From positions 2,046,001-2,110,000 of the forward strand of contig NZ_LT906483.1 in assembly GCF_900187065.1 (NCBI RefSeq): a DNA stretch of 64,000 bases. The letters run 5' to 3'. Positions 18,108 through 28,521 of this stretch are shown here, in pieces. Each line of letters starts with the position of its first letter. The stretch's first letter is position 1. The notes below the pieces were generated by a model, which was not told the origin of the DNA, searched no databases, and worked only from the letters and a program-made list of their open reading frames with translations. The translations under genes and the position numbers were made by a program. Origin of the DNA: Mycolicibacterium thermoresistibile. Its GTDB lineage: Bacteria; Actinomycetota; Actinomycetes; Mycobacteriales; Mycobacteriaceae.

Positions 18108-20862
18108 CGGCGCGCTCGCCGAATTCGCCGGACAACTCGACTTCGAGCTCGACGACTTTCAGCGGCGCGCCTGCGAGGCCCTGGAGAACGGGCACGGGGT
18201 GCTGGTGTGCGCTCCCACCGGTGCGGGCAAGACGGTGGTCGGCGAATTCGCGGTGCACCTGGCGCTGGCCGCCGGGCGGAAGTGCTTCTACACCACCCCG
18301 ATCAAGGCGCTGAGCAATCAGAAGCACCACGACCTGGTGGCCCGATACGGCCCCGAACGCATCGGGCTGCTGACCGGGGACCAGTCGATCAACGGTGATG
18401 CGCCGATCGTGGTGATGACCACCGAGGTGCTGCGCAACATGCTGTACGCCGGTTCCCCCACCCTGGAGGGACTGGCCTACGTCGTTATGGACGAGGTGCA
18501 CTTTCTGGCCGACCGGATGCGCGGTGCGGTGTGGGAGGAGGTCATCCTGCACCTGCCCGAGGAGGTGCGGCTGGTCAGCCTGTCGGCCACGGTCAGCAAC
18601 GCCGAGGAGTTCGGCGGCTGGATGCAGACCGTGCGCGGCGACACCACCGTGGTGGTCGACGAGCACCGTCCGGTGCCGCTGTGGCAGCACGTGATGGTCG
18701 GCCGGCGGCTGTTCGATCTGTTCGACTACCGCGCCGCGAAGAGCGGCGGGGAGCCGGTGGTCGACCGGAACCTGTTGCGCCACATCGAACACCGTCGCGA
18801 AGCCGAACGGCTGGTCGACTGGCAGCCGCGGGGGCGGGGCCGCCCGCCGCGCGGCCGGCCCGGGCTGTACCGGCCGCCGACCCGTCCGGAGGTGATCGCC
18901 ACCCTGGACGCCGAGGGGCTGCTCCCGGCGATCACGTTCGTGTTCTCCCGGGCGGGCTGTGACGCCGCGGTCAAACAGTGCCTGCGCTCGCCGCTGCGGC
19001 TCACCTCCGCGGAGGAACGCCGGCAGATCGCCGAGATCGTGGACCGGCGCTGCGCCGACCTCTCCGACGCCGACCTGATCGTGCTGGGCTACCACGAGTG
19101 GCGGGAGGGGCTGCTGCGCGGGTTGGCCGCCCACCACGCCGGGATGCTGCCCACGTTCCGCCACACCGTCGAGGAACTGTTCACCGCCGGACTGGTCAAG
19201 GCGGTGTTCGCCACCGAGACGCTGGCCCTGGGGATCAACATGCCGGCCCGCACGGTGGTGCTGGAGCGGCTGGAGAAGTTCGACGGCGAGCAGCACAAGC
19301 CGTTGACGCCGGGGGAGTACACCCAGCTGACCGGCCGGGCCGGCCGGCGCGGCATCGACGTCGAGGGCCACGCGGTGGTGTTGTGGCACCCCGACCTCGA
19401 TCCGGTCGAGATCGCCGGGTTGGCCTCCACCCGCACCTTCCCGCTGCGCAGTTCGTTCTCGCCGTCCTACAACATGACGATCAACCTGGTGCAGCAGATG
19501 ACCCCGGAGGCGGCGCACCGGCTGCTCGAACAGTCGTTCGCGCAGTACCAGGCCGACCGGTCGGTGGTGGGGCTGGTCCGCGGCATCGAGCGGGGCAGAC
19601 GGATGCTCGCCGAGATCGCCGCCGAACTGGGCGACCACTCCCAGAACGGCGGGAAGAACCGGCGGGAGTCGCCGATCCTGGAGTACGCCCGGTTGCGGGC
19701 GAAGATCTCCGAACGGGAGCGCGCCCAGTCCCGCGCGTCGCGGCTGCACCGCCGGCAGGCCGCCAACGAGGCGTTGGCCAAGCTGCGCCGCGGCGACATC
19801 ATCGCGATCACCCACGGCCGCCGCGCCGGGTTGGCGGTGGTGTTGGAACCGGCCCGCGACGCCGACGATCCACGCCCCCTGGTCTTGAACGAACACCGTT
19901 GGGCAGGAAGGATTTCCAACGCCGACTATCCCGGGGCCGCGGCTCCGCTGGGCCGGATGACGCTGCCCAGGCGGGTGGAGCACCGGCAGCCGAAGGTGCG
20001 GCGTGACCTGGCCTCGGCGCTGCAGTCCGCCGCGGCCCGGCTGGCGCCGGAACCGCCGCGGCGGCGGCGCAGTGGGCCGCCGCGTGAACCCGACATCGAC
20101 CCGGAGCTGGAATCGCTGCGCCGGCAGATGCGCCACCACCCCGTGCACCGGCTGCCCGACCGGGAGGCCAAGGTGCGACTGGCCGAACGGTATCTGCGCA
20201 TCGAGCGGGAAAACGCCCAGCTGCAACAGAAAGTCGCAGCCGCGACCAACTCGCTGGCCCGCACCTTCGACCGGATCGTGGTGCTGTTGACCGAACGCGG
20301 CTTCATCCGCGACGAGGACGGGGACCTGAGGGTCACCGACGACGGCCGGTTGCTGGCGCGCATCTACAGCGAGAGCGATCTGCTGATCGCCGAATGCCTG
20401 CGGTCCGGCGCCTGGCAGGGGCTGGACCCGGCCGAGCTGGCCGCGGTGCTCTCGGCGGTGCTCTACGAGTCCCGCGGCGACACGCCCGGAAGCTCGGCGG
20501 AGATCGCGATGCCCACCGGCAGGATCCGCCGGGCGCTGAACGAGACGCTGCGGTTGTGGACCGAACTGCGCGCCGACGAGCAGCGGCACCGCATCTCGCA
20601 GAGCCGCGAACCCGACAGTGGATTCGCCCCGGCCATCTACCGGTGGGCCACCACCGGCGACCTGACCACCGCACTCGAGGCCTCCGATGTGCTCGACACC
20701 GGGTCACCGTTGTCGGCAGGCGATTTCGTACGGTGGTGCCGGCAGGTTCTGGACCTGCTCGATCAGGTGCGCAACGCCGCACCGGATCCGGCGTTGCGCA
20801 CGGCCGCGAAACGCGCCATCGACGACATTCGACGTGGCGTCGTGGCAGTTGATGCCGGGTAG
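18091..20862 (+). CDS. helY: Ski2/Mtr4-like DEAD/DEAH-box RNA helicase HelY
   Basis: 923 codons (906 in M. tuberculosis). Walker A is APTGAGKT near residue 45, the DEVH box follows at about 137, SAT (motif III) at about 170, and [10 protein letters not shown] (motif VI) at about 415. The C-terminal half is an rRNA-processing arch/DSHCT-type region as in Ski2 family helicases. The likely role is RNA unwinding in RNA turnover. ATG 18091 was chosen because it is the first conserved methionine ([18 protein letters not shown]); this overlaps the tatC end by 17 bp. Confidence 0.93.
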   Translation: MTTSPDGALAEFAGQLDFELDDFQRRACEALENGHGVLVCAPTGAGKTVVGEFAVHLALAAGRKCFYTTPIKALSNQKHHDLVARYGPERIGLLTGDQSINGDAPIVVMTTEVLRNMLYAGSPTLEGLAYVVMDEVHFLADRMRGAVWEEVILHLPEEVRLVSLSATVSNAEEFGGWMQTVRGDTTVVVDEHRPVPLWQHVMVGRRLFDLFDYRAAKSGGEPVVDRNLLRHIEHRREAERLVDWQPRGRGRPPRGRPGLYRPPTRPEVIATLDAEGLLPAITFVFSRAGCDAAVKQCLRSPLRLTSAEERRQIAEIVDRRCADLSDADLIVLGYHEWREGLLRGLAAHHAGMLPTFRHTVEELFTAGLVKAVFATETLALGINMPARTVVLERLEKFDGEQHKPLTPGEYTQLTGRAGRRGIDVEGHAVVLWHPDLDPVEIAGLASTRTFPLRSSFSPSYNMTINLVQQMTPEAAHRLLEQSFAQYQADRSVVGLVRGIERGRRMLAEIAAELGDHSQNGGKNRRESPILEYARLRAKISERERAQSRASRLHRRQAANEALAKLRRGDIIAITHGRRAGLAVVLEPARDADDPRPLVLNEHRWAGRISNADYPGAAAPLGRMTLPRRVEHRQPKVRRDLASALQSAAARLAPEPPRRRRSGPPREPDIDPELESLRRQMRHHPVHRLPDREAKVRLAERYLRIERENAQLQQKVAAATNSLARTFDRIVVLLTERGFIRDEDGDLRVTDDGRLLARIYSESDLLIAECLRSGAWQGLDPAELAAVLSAVLYESRGDTPGSSAEIAMPTGRIRRALNETLRLWTELRADEQRHRISQSREPDSGFAPAIYRWATTGDLTTALEASDVLDTGSPLSAGDFVRWCRQVLDLLDQVRNAAPDPALRTAAKRAIDDIRRGVVAVDAG

Positions 20863-20904
20863 TGTGTTGCCAGCAGACGACTTTTATCCGACCAAGGAGA
20901 CACG

Positions 20905-21669
20905 ATGAGCGGACCGCAGGGACCGGATCCCACGCAGCCGTGGTCTGGTCAGCCGGCGCCGGGACAGGACCAGCCGTCGGGTGATCCGACCGCGGCGGGG
21001 CAGAACCCGTGGCAGCCAACGGCTTCCGGATCCGAGCAGCCGCAGGCCGGTGCCGAGGGGCAGCAGCAGTGGCAGCCGCCCGCCTACGGTCAGCAGCCGT
21101 ATCCGCCGTACCAACAGCCCGGACAGCCGGCGTATCCGCCGCCGCAGCCCACCGAGTACAACCCGGCCGCCTACGGGCAGCCCGGCCAGCCGGGGCAGTT
21201 CGGCCAGTACGGCCAGCCGCCCGGGCAGTTCGGCGCGCCGCCCTACGGTCAGCAGCCGGGTCAGTTCGGTCAGCAGCCCGGCCAGTACGGTCAGTTCCCG
21301 CCGTATGACGCAGCGCGTGCGGAGGGCTCGGGTCCGAAGTCGAAGATGCTGCTCGGCGTGCTCGGCGGGGTGCTCGGGCTGGTCGTGATCGCCGTGCTGG
21401 TGCTGGGCCTGTGGAAGCCGGGCTTCCTCATCACCACCAAGCTCGACGTCAACGCCGCCCAGACCGGTGTCCAGCAGATCCTCACCGACGAGACGAACGG
21501 CTACGGCGCGAAGAACGTCCGCGATGTGGTCTGCAACGACGGGGAGAGCCCGACGGTGAAGAAGGACACCAGCTTCACCTGCGAGGTCAGCATCGACGGC
21601 ACCAAACGGCGGGTGACCGTGACCTTCCTCGACGACGACGGCACCTACCAGGTGGGCCGCCCCCAGTAA
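20905..21669 (+). CDS. DUF4333 membrane protein with Q/G/P-rich N-terminal region (Rv2091c-like)
   Basis: 254 codons. Residues 1-140 are a low-complexity region rich in Gln, Pro, Gly and Tyr, with repeated GQ[PF]GQ[YF] units. One transmembrane helix (about 150-170, [19 protein letters not shown]) anchors the protein, and the external DUF4333 domain follows with two cysteines (VVCNDG and FTCEV) that could form a disulfide. The topology suggests a cytoplasmic disordered tail and a small extracellular domain. Function unknown. It follows helY by 42 bp and converges with the exonuclease gene. Confidence 0.85.
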   Translation: MSGPQGPDPTQPWSGQPAPGQDQPSGDPTAAGQNPWQPTASGSEQPQAGAEGQQQWQPPAYGQQPYPPYQQPGQPAYPPPQPTEYNPAAYGQPGQPGQFGQYGQPPGQFGAPPYGQQPGQFGQQPGQYGQFPPYDAARAEGSGPKSKMLLGVLGGVLGLVVIAVLVLGLWKPGFLITTKLDVNAAQTGVQQILTDETNGYGAKNVRDVVCNDGESPTVKKDTSFTCEVSIDGTKRRVTVTFLDDDGTYQVGRPQ

Positions 21670-21679
21670 CCACGGCCGG

Positions 21680-22639
21680 TCAATCCGGAAGCTCGTCGAG
21701 CGCCTTCTGCAGTCGGCCGACCGCCGAGGTCACCCCGAACTCGGCGGCCAGGTCGGCCACCCGGCGCGGATCGGCGGCCGCCAACGGCAGCCGGTCCGAC
21801 CCGGTGGAGAAGCTGACCGGCGCGTCGGTCGCGACCCGGACCACCGCACCGGCCCGTTCGATGTAGTCGGCGGCCGCCCGCAGTCTGGTGCGCTGGGCCT
21901 TCGGCATGGACGACGACGGGTCCTCGGCGGCGGCCACGATCGCCGTCAGCGAGCCGTACTCGGCCAGCAGCGCCGCGGCGGTCTTCTCCCCGATGCCCGG
22001 CACCCCGGGCAGCCCGTCGGAGGGATCACCGCGCAGCAGCGCCAGCTCGGCGTAGGCCGGACCGGCCCGGTCCACAGGCACCCCGTACTGTTCGGCCACC
22101 TCCACCGGCCCCCACTTGGTGGCCTTGGCCATACCCCGGCCCAGGTACAGCACCCGGACCGGCACCGGCTCATCGGCCACCAGCTGCAGCAGATCGCGGT
22201 CACCGCTCACCACCAGCACCGGATCGCGTCGCTCCCGGGCCGCCAGCGTGCCGAGCACGTCGTCGGCCTCGTAGCCCGGTGCGCCCGCGGTCGCGATCCC
22301 GAACGCGTCGAGCAGCGCGAAGATCATGTCCTCCTGCGGGGTGAGGTCGTCGGGCACGTCCTCGACGTCGGGGGTGTCATCGCCCGGGCTCTCCTGCAGC
22401 ACCCGGTGTGCCTTGTACGACGGGATCAGATCGACCCGCCACCGGGGACGCCAGTCGTCGTCGCGGCACACCACCAGCCGGGCCGGCCGCTCCCGGCTGA
22501 TCAGATTGGCCACCGTGTCGAGGAAGCCCCGCACCGCGTTGACGGGCCGGCCGTCCGGTGCGGTGATCGACGACGGCAACGCGAAATACGAACGGAACCA
22601 CATGCTGGCGCCGTCGAGCAGCAGCAGCGGAGCGCTCAC
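21680..22639 (-). CDS. 5'-3' exonuclease / flap endonuclease-like protein (Rv2090-like)
   Basis: 319 codons from a GTG. The PIN-like FEN domain shows [17 protein letters not shown] at the start, acidic metal ligands in [24 protein letters not shown] and [11 protein letters not shown], and the helix-hairpin-helix [18 protein letters not shown] at about 205-222. It corresponds to the polymerase I 5' nuclease domain as a free-standing protein, expected to trim flaps or RNA primers. The GTG start overlaps the stop of the hotdog gene by 4 bases, so the two are one operon. Confidence 0.92.
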   Translation of the reverse strand: MSAPLLLLDGASMWFRSYFALPSSITAPDGRPVNAVRGFLDTVANLISRERPARLVVCRDDDWRPRWRVDLIPSYKAHRVLQESPGDDTPDVEDVPDDLTPQEDMIFALLDAFGIATAGAPGYEADDVLGTLAARERRDPVLVVSGDRDLLQLVADEPVPVRVLYLGRGMAKATKWGPVEVAEQYGVPVDRAGPAYAELALLRGDPSDGLPGVPGIGEKTAAALLAEYGSLTAIVAAAEDPSSSMPKAQRTRLRAAADYIERAGAVVRVATDAPVSFSTGSDRLPLAAADPRRVADLAAEFGVTSAVGRLQKALDELPD

Positions 22640-23475
22640 CGCTGCACCCGCCGGAACTGGTAGGCCGCCGAGGTGATGGGTTTGTCCCCGGCGCCCTCGT
22701 CGTGCAGCACGGCCCGCACCCCGATCAGCCCGTCGGCGCCCGGCAGCGTCTCGGTGTCCACCCGGAACGGACCCTTCTTGCCGCGGGCCAGGAACATCAC
22801 ATGCGAGGAGACGCCGTGCACCGCAACCCCGGCGGCCTCGCGGGCGGCGGTCTCCAGGATCACGAACTGCGGTCCCACATGCAGCGCCGCGTCCGGGGAG
22901 GCGACCTCCTCGGTCAACTCCCGCAGCGCCCAGCGGCCGTCGTCGCGGCGCTCACCGCCGAACACCTGCCACAGCGGCGGTAGGTCCGGCGAATCCGCGA
23001 TGTCCAGCGGTTTGGTGTCCATCTTCTGCAGACCGTCCGGCGGGACGCCGATCGCGACGCCCTGACCCTCGATCAGCGCCAGCGTGCGGCCCGGGTCGTC
23101 GGCGTCGACGATCTTGGCGCGGCTGTAGCCGAGCCGCCGGCCGCGTTTGAGTTCCTCGGACACCACCTCGAAGCGGGTGACGTCGCGGCCCGGGTCCAAC
23201 AGCTGACACGAGTGGATGACCGGGTTCGGCACCGCCTCCAGATCGGACATGTGCCCGCTCTCCGGGGCGGCGATGCTGAGCACCGACAACAGCAGCGCAC
23301 CGCCGGCGTCACGCATGTCGCGGCGCACGGTGACGGTGTCGTCGTACGGACCGACATCCATCGAGGAGTGGAATCGGCCGATGTAGCGGTAACTCAGCAG
23401 TCCGCCCCAGCGGCGGCGCAGTTCGGCGGCGTAGGCTTCGGGGTCGTCGGCGAGCTCACGAATGTCACGCAACAC
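22636..23475 (-). CDS. Hotdog-fold (PaaI/thioesterase-like) protein
   Basis: 279 codons from a GTG. The region about 60-150 ([17 protein letters not shown], then [21 protein letters not shown]) and the region about 200-279 ([19 protein letters not shown]) look like two hotdog units, as in double-hotdog thioesterases and related acyl-CoA-binding proteins. I do not see a decisive catalytic residue, so the substrate is open. It is 22 bp from the divergent pepE and translationally coupled to the exonuclease gene. Confidence 0.6.
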   Translation of the reverse strand: MLRDIRELADDPEAYAAELRRRWGGLLSYRYIGRFHSSMDVGPYDDTVTVRRDMRDAGGALLLSVLSIAAPESGHMSDLEAVPNPVIHSCQLLDPGRDVTRFEVVSEELKRGRRLGYSRAKIVDADDPGRTLALIEGQGVAIGVPPDGLQKMDTKPLDIADSPDLPPLWQVFGGERRDDGRWALRELTEEVASPDAALHVGPQFVILETAAREAAGVAVHGVSSHVMFLARGKKGPFRVDTETLPGADGLIGVRAVLHDEGAGDKPITSAAYQFRRVQR

Positions 23476-23497
23476 CCGCTCACAGTAGCCTCAAAAC

Positions 23498-24628
23498 ATG
23501 AGTGCCAACCGATTCAGCACCGACGTGTACGCGACCCGGCTGCGGGCGGCCGCCGCCGCAACCGCCGAAGCCGGCCTCTCCGGGCTGGTCATCACCCCGG
23601 GCTACGACCTGCAGTACCTCACCGGGTCGCGGGCGCAGACCTTCGAGCGGCTGATGGCGCTGGTGGTCCCGGCGAGCGGGGAACCGACCCTGGTGCTGCC
23701 GCGGCTGGAACTGGCGGTGCTGAAGGATTCGGCGGTGCCCGAGCTGGGGCTGACGGTGCGGGACTGGGTGGACGGTGACGACCCGTACCGGCTGGTGGCC
23801 GAGGCGCTCGGCGCCGGTCCGTCGGGGCGGCCCGCCGTCACGGATTCGATGCCCGCCCTGCACCTGCTCCCGCTGACCGACCTGCTGGGCAGCGTGCCGG
23901 TGCTGGCCACCTCGGTGCTGCGGAGGTTGCGGATGATCAAGGACCCGGCCGAGATCGACGCGCTACGCAAGGCCGGTGCGGCGATCGACCGGGTGCACGC
24001 CCGGGTGCCCGAGTTCCTGGTGCCCGGCCGCACCGAGGCCGACGTTGCCGCGGACATCGCCGAAGCCATTGTCGCCGAGGGGCATTCCGATGTCGCGTTC
24101 ATCATCGTCGGATCGGGTCCGCACGGTGCCGATCCGCACCACGAATGTTCGGACCGCACCCTGCAGGTCGGTGACATCGTCGTGGTGGACATCGGCGGGC
24201 CGTACGCGCCGGGCTATCACTCCGACTGCACCCGCACCTACAGCATCGGCGAACCGGATCCGGAGATCGCCCGCAGATACGCGGTGCTGCAACGCGCCCA
24301 GCGGGCCGCGGTCGACGCGGTGCGGCCCGGGGTGACCGCGGAGCAGATCGACGCCGCCGCCCGCGATGTGCTGGCCGCCGAGGGACTCGCCGAGGCGTTC
24401 GTGCACCGCACCGGACACGGCATCGGTCTGTCGGTGCACGAGGAGCCCTACATCGTCGCCGGCAACAATGTGCCGCTCGAAGCGGGGATGGCGTTCAGCG
24501 TGGAGCCCGGCATCTACTTCCCGGGGCAGTGGGGCGCGCGGATCGAGGACATCGTCATCGTCACCGCCGACGGGGCGGAGCCGGTCAACCACCGCCCGCA
24601 CGAGCTGGTGGTGGTGGTGCCGGTCTGA
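23498..24628 (+). CDS. pepE: M24-family aminopeptidase/Xaa-Pro peptidase PepE
   Basis: 376 codons. An N-terminal creatinase-like domain (about 1-140) is followed by the pita-bread M24 domain. The five metal ligands are visible: Asp in VVVDIGG, Asp in HSDCTRTY, His in TGHGIG, Glu in SVEPGIY and Glu in ARIEDIV. The enzyme should remove N-terminal residues next to proline in the cytosol. It is the counterpart of Rv2089c, and converges with the split-barrel gene 8 bp downstream. Confidence 0.93.
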   Translation: MSANRFSTDVYATRLRAAAAATAEAGLSGLVITPGYDLQYLTGSRAQTFERLMALVVPASGEPTLVLPRLELAVLKDSAVPELGLTVRDWVDGDDPYRLVAEALGAGPSGRPAVTDSMPALHLLPLTDLLGSVPVLATSVLRRLRMIKDPAEIDALRKAGAAIDRVHARVPEFLVPGRTEADVAADIAEAIVAEGHSDVAFIIVGSGPHGADPHHECSDRTLQVGDIVVVDIGGPYAPGYHSDCTRTYSIGEPDPEIARRYAVLQRAQRAAVDAVRPGVTAEQIDAAARDVLAAEGLAEAFVHRTGHGIGLSVHEEPYIVAGNNVPLEAGMAFSVEPGIYFPGQWGARIEDIVIVTADGAEPVNHRPHELVVVVPV

Positions 24629-24635
24629 TGCCCGG

Positions 24636-25070
24636 TCAGTCGGCCGGGGCGGGGGTGCGGTCGAGCAGGTGCGACGATCCGAGCACCCGTTCGACGAGCA
24701 CCTCGATCACCACCCGGCGCGGATTGGGCCGCGGGGTGCGGTAACGCTGGGCGTAGCGCAACTCGGCGTCGCGCACGGCGGCCGGATCGGTGTTGACCGA
24801 CGCCTTACCCTCCAGCGACAGCCAACGCGCGCCGTCGACCTGGCTCAGCACCGCCACGCCCTGCCGCTCGGCGTTGAGCGCCTTCTGCGAGCCACCGCTG
24901 GTGATCACCCGGGCGATGTGGGTCTGCGGGTCGAACGTGAATCCGACGGCGACCACATGCGGCGAACCGTCCGTGCGCAACGTGGTCAACATGGCCAGAT
25001 GGCGCTCCGACAGGAACGCCAACGCATCGTTGGTGAGCCGGGTGGTTGCCTTGCCACCTGAAGTTGCCAT
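24636..25070 (-). CDS. Split beta-barrel F420/FMN-binding protein (Rv2074-like)
   Basis: 144 codons with [20 protein letters not shown] at about 20-39, the signature of the flavin/deazaflavin oxidoreductase (PNPOx-like) barrel. The M. tuberculosis relative Rv2074 binds F420 and has been described as a biliverdin reductase. The length fits. It is divergent from the SDR gene with only 35 bp between start codons, so both transcripts are probably leaderless or nearly so. Confidence 0.85.
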   Translation of the reverse strand: MATSGGKATTRLTNDALAFLSERHLAMLTTLRTDGSPHVVAVGFTFDPQTHIARVITSGGSQKALNAERQGVAVLSQVDGARWLSLEGKASVNTDPAAVRDAELRYAQRYRTPRPNPRRVVIEVLVERVLGSSHLLDRTPAPAD

Positions 25071-25105
25071 CGGTGTCCACGCTAGCGCAGGTGATAATCG
25101 CTGCG

Positions 25106-25852
25106 ATGAAAGACACGGGCGGGCTGGTGGTGATCTTCGGCGGTCGCAGCGAGATCGGCGCCGAACTGGCGGCGAGACTGGCGCCCGGGGCGACGGTGCT
25201 GCTGGCGGCGCGGCGGGCGGACCGCCTCGACGACCAGGTGGCCGCGGTGGCCGCCGCCGGCGCCGCGGCCGTGCACACCCGCGAATTCGACGCCGACGAT
25301 CTGGACTCGCACGCGCCGCTGGTCTCCGGGATCGTCGACGAGTTCGGCCCGATCGACACCGCGGTGCTGGCCTTCGGCATCCTCGGCGATCAGGCCCGCG
25401 CCGAATCCGATCCGGCCCATGCGGTACAGATCGTGCACACCGACTACGTCGCGCAGGTCAGCCTGCTCACGGTGCTGGCCGATCGGATGCGGGCGGCCGG
25501 ACGCGGCAGGCTGGTGGTGTTCTCGTCGATCGCCGGGGCCCGCGTGCGTCGCGCCAACTACGTCTACGGTTCGGCCAAGGCCGGGCTGGACGGGTTCGCC
25601 AGCGGGCTGGCCGACGCGTTGCACGGCACGGGTGTGCACCTGCTGATCGTGCGGCCCGGGTTCGTCATCGGGCGGATGACCGAGGGCATGGATCCGGCGC
25701 CGTTCGCCAGCACCCCCGCGCAGGTCGCCAACGCGGCGGCCAGGGCGCTCGCGCGGGGCAGACGTGCGGTGTGGGTGCCGCGGGTGATCGGCCCGCTGGC
25801 GGTCACGATGAGGTTCGTGCCGCGGTTCGTGTGGCGCAGGATGCCGCGATGA
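25106..25852 (+). CDS. Short-chain dehydrogenase/reductase (Rv2073c-like)
   Basis: 248 codons from ATG 25106. The N-terminal nucleotide motif is [11 protein letters not shown], a variant of the usual G-x-x-x-G-x-G. The catalytic Ser is in VVFSSIAG and Y-x-x-x-K in YVYGSAKAG. The C-terminal [21 protein letters not shown] segment resembles DprE2-type SDRs, but the substrate is unknown. A GATAAT hexamer at 25093-25098, 7 bases before the ATG, suggests a leaderless transcript. cobL starts 16 bp after the stop. Confidence 0.87.
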   Translation: MKDTGGLVVIFGGRSEIGAELAARLAPGATVLLAARRADRLDDQVAAVAAAGAAAVHTREFDADDLDSHAPLVSGIVDEFGPIDTAVLAFGILGDQARAESDPAHAVQIVHTDYVAQVSLLTVLADRMRAAGRGRLVVFSSIAGARVRRANYVYGSAKAGLDGFASGLADALHGTGVHLLIVRPGFVIGRMTEGMDPAPFASTPAQVANAAARALARGRRAVWVPRVIGPLAVTMRFVPRFVWRRMPR

Positions 25853-25868
25853 GCCGGGGGGACCGTAC

Positions 25869-27041
25869 ATGATCACCGTGGTCGGCATCGGCGCCGACGG
25901 GATGGCCGGGCTGTCGGCGGAGTCGCGCGCCGAACTGGCCCGGGCCACCGTCATCTACGGATCCGAACGGCAACTCGGTCTGCTCGACGACACCGTCACC
26001 GCCGAGCGCCGCGCGTGGCCGTCACCGCTGCTGCCGGCGCTGCGGTCGCTGGATCCCGACACCGATCCGCACGTGCTGGCCAGCGGGGATCCGTTGCTGC
26101 ACGGTATCGGCGCCACCCTGATCCGGCACTTCGGAACCGACCGGGTGCGGATCCTGCCGCATGTCTCCAGCGTGACGCTGGCCTGTGCCCGGATGGGCTG
26201 GCCGGTGCAGGACACCGAGGTGATCAGCGTGGTCACCGCCGAGGTGCACACCGCGGTGCGCCGGGGTGGCCGCGCGGTGGTGCTGTCCCGCGACGGCGGC
26301 ACACCCGCAGCCCTGGCCCGGCTGCTCGCCCGGACCGGACGCGGTGAGTCGCGGTTGGCCGTCCTCGAACAACTCGGCGGGCCCCGCGAACGCCGGCGCG
26401 ACGGCACCGCCGAGCGGTGGGCCGCCGACCCGCCCACCGACGTCGACGATCTCAATGTCATCGCGGTGCACTACCTTCCCGACGCTCGGCAGGGCCAGGT
26501 GCTGCCCGACGATCAGTTCGACCACGACGGTCAGCTCACCAAACAGAGCATCCGGGCGGTCACCCTCGCCGCGCTGGCGCCCCGGCCGGGTGAACTGCTG
26601 TGGGACGTCGGGGCCGGCTCCGGCAGCATCGCCATCGAGTGGTGCCGCAGCGCAACCGGTTGCCGCGCAGTGGCGTTCGAACAGGACGAGCAGCGCAGAG
26701 AGCGGATCACCGCGAACGCCGCCGCCTTCGGTGCGCCGGTGCAGGTGTTCGGCGCCGCGCCCGCCGCATTCGGTGGGGCGCCGGATCCGGCGGCGATCTT
26801 CGTCGGCGGGGGAGTGACCGGCGACGGGCTGCTCGAGGCCTGCCTGCAGCGGTTGCCCGCCGGCGGACGACTGGTGGCCAATGCGGTCACTGCCGAGTCA
26901 GAAGCCGTCTTGGCTCAATGGTATTCGGAACGAGGTGGAGAACTGCGCCGCTATCAGCACTACCGTGGAGAGCCGATCGGACGCTTCACCGGGTGGCGGC
27001 CCGCCTACCCGGTCACCCAGTGGTCGGTGACGAAACGATGA
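25869..27041 (+). CDS. cobL: Precorrin-6Y C5,15-methyltransferase (decarboxylating)
   Basis: 390 codons and a two-domain protein. The N-terminal half (about 1-205) is a tetrapyrrole methylase beginning MITVVGIGADG with LASGDPLLHGIG. The C-terminal half (about 215-390) is a separate SAM methyltransferase with LLWDVGAGSGSIAIEW. Together they methylate C5 and C15 and decarboxylate the acetate side chain of ring C on the aerobic cobalamin route. The stop overlaps cobM by 4 bases (ATGA). Confidence 0.94.
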   Translation: MITVVGIGADGMAGLSAESRAELARATVIYGSERQLGLLDDTVTAERRAWPSPLLPALRSLDPDTDPHVLASGDPLLHGIGATLIRHFGTDRVRILPHVSSVTLACARMGWPVQDTEVISVVTAEVHTAVRRGGRAVVLSRDGGTPAALARLLARTGRGESRLAVLEQLGGPRERRRDGTAERWAADPPTDVDDLNVIAVHYLPDARQGQVLPDDQFDHDGQLTKQSIRAVTLAALAPRPGELLWDVGAGSGSIAIEWCRSATGCRAVAFEQDEQRRERITANAAAFGAPVQVFGAAPAAFGGAPDPAAIFVGGGVTGDGLLEACLQRLPAGGRLVANAVTAESEAVLAQWYSERGGELRRYQHYRGEPIGRFTGWRPAYPVTQWSVTKR

Positions 27042-27793
27042 CCGTCTACTTCATCGGGGCCGGGCCGGGCGCGGCCGATCTCATCACGGTCCGCGGGCAG
27101 CGGCTGCTGAGCCGCTGCCCGGTCTGCCTGTACGCCGGTTCGATCATGCCCGACGATCTGCTCGCGCTCTGCCCGCCGGATGCCCGCATCGTCGACACCG
27201 GACCGCTCACGCTCGACCAGATCGTCGCCGAGCTGGCCGACGCCCACGCCCGGGGCCTGGACGTGGCCCGGCTGCACTCCGGGGATCCGGCCATCTACAG
27301 TGCGCTGGCCGAGCAGTGCCGCCGGCTCGACGCGCTCGGCATCGACTACGAGATCGTTCCCGGCGTGCCGGCGTTCGCCGCCGCGGCGGCCGCGCTGGGC
27401 CGGGAACTGACCGTCCCCGGGGTGGCGCAGACGGTCACGCTGACCCGGGTGGCCACCCTGTCGACCGCGATGCCGCCCGGTGAGGACCTGGTCACCTTGT
27501 CGAAACCCGGCGCCACCCTGGTGCTGCACCTGGCCGCCGCTCAGATCGACGCGATCGTGCCGAAGCTGCTGGAGGGTGGCTACCGTCCCGAAACCCCCTG
27601 TGCAGTAGTGGCATTCGCCAGCTGGCCGGAGCAGACGGTGCTGCGCGGCACGCTGGCCGACATCGCCGAACAGATGCGGCAGGCCGGCATCACCAAGACC
27701 GCGGTGATCATCGTGGGCGACGTGTTGGCCGCGGAGGGGTTCACCGACAGCTACCTGTACTCGGCGGGACGGCGGCGGGGGAGCCGGCACTGA
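27038..27793 (+). CDS. cobM: Precorrin-4 C11-methyltransferase
   Basis: 251 codons from ATG 27038. It starts MTVYFIGAGPGAADLITVRG, the tetrapyrrole methylase P-loop-like motif, and carries VARLHSGDPAIYSALAEQ, with the PGVPAF segment near 110. It methylates C11 of precorrin-4. Start and stop overlap the neighbours (ATGA with cobL, TGATG with cobK), indicating one operon. Confidence 0.95.
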   Translation: MTVYFIGAGPGAADLITVRGQRLLSRCPVCLYAGSIMPDDLLALCPPDARIVDTGPLTLDQIVAELADAHARGLDVARLHSGDPAIYSALAEQCRRLDALGIDYEIVPGVPAFAAAAAALGRELTVPGVAQTVTLTRVATLSTAMPPGEDLVTLSKPGATLVLHLAAAQIDAIVPKLLEGGYRPETPCAVVAFASWPEQTVLRGTLADIAEQMRQAGITKTAVIIVGDVLAAEGFTDSYLYSAGRRRGSRH

Positions 27794-28521
27794 TGCGCAT
27801 CCTGCTGCTCGGCGGCACCGGGGAGGCCCGCGCACTGGCCGCGCGCCTGCACCCCGACGTCGGCGTGATCAGCTCGCTGGCCGGCCGGGTCCCCGACCCG
27901 GCGCTGCCGGTCGGCGACGTGCGGATCGGAGGATTCGGCGGGCCGCAGGGGTTGCGCCGCTGGCTCTCGGAGAACCCGGTCGACGCCGTGATCGACGCGA
28001 CCCATCCGTTCGCGGCGACCATGACCGCCACCGCGGCGCAGGTGTGCGCCGACACCGGGGTGCCGCACCTGGTGCTGGTGCGGCCGGCCTGGCCCACCGA
28101 CGGTGCGATCGTCGTCCGGTCCGACCGTGACGCCGCCCGGGCGGTGCGGGAGCACCGGTTCACCAGGGTGTTCGTGACCTCGGGGCGCTCCAGCCTGCCG
28201 GCGTTCACCGACGTGGACGCATGGTTTCTGATCCGGGTGGTCACCCCACCGGAGCAGCGGGTGTTGCCGCGGCGCCATGAGCTGCTGTTGTCGCGCGGCC
28301 CCTACCACCTCGAGGGCGAGCGGAACCTGCTGCGACACCATCGGATCGACGCGTTGGTCACCAAGAACAGCGGCGGACGGATGACCCGGGCCAAACTCGA
28401 CGCCGCGGCGGAGCTGAACATCCCGGTGATCATGGTGGACCGGCCGGCGCTGCCTCCGGGTGTCACGACGGTGAGTACCGTCGCCGAGGCGGTGGACTGG
28501 GTCAGCTCGCTGCGGGGTTGA
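27793..28521 (+). CDS. cobK: Precorrin-6A reductase
   Basis: 242 codons. The N-terminal MRILLLGGTGEARALAARL is the nucleotide-binding opening of the CobK/CbiJ family and DATHPFAATMT is its most conserved motif. RVFVTSGRSSLPAF and LLLSRGPY follow in the second domain. The enzyme reduces the macrocycle of precorrin-6A with NADPH. It is the last gene of this cob block, and its last 20 bp overlap the convergent kinase-like gene. Confidence 0.94.
   Translation: MRILLLGGTGEARALAARLHPDVGVISSLAGRVPDPALPVGDVRIGGFGGPQGLRRWLSENPVDAVIDATHPFAATMTATAAQVCADTGVPHLVLVRPAWPTDGAIVVRSDRDAARAVREHRFTRVFVTSGRSSLPAFTDVDAWFLIRVVTPPEQRVLPRRHELLLSRGPYHLEGERNLLRHHRIDALVTKNSGGRMTRAKLDAAAELNIPVIMVDRPALPPGVTTVSTVAEAVDWVSSLRG

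Noticed and set aside
18100..20589. 829-codon open frame antisense to helY
   Set aside because: Same reason: composition-driven and without family motifs, opposite a clear helicase.
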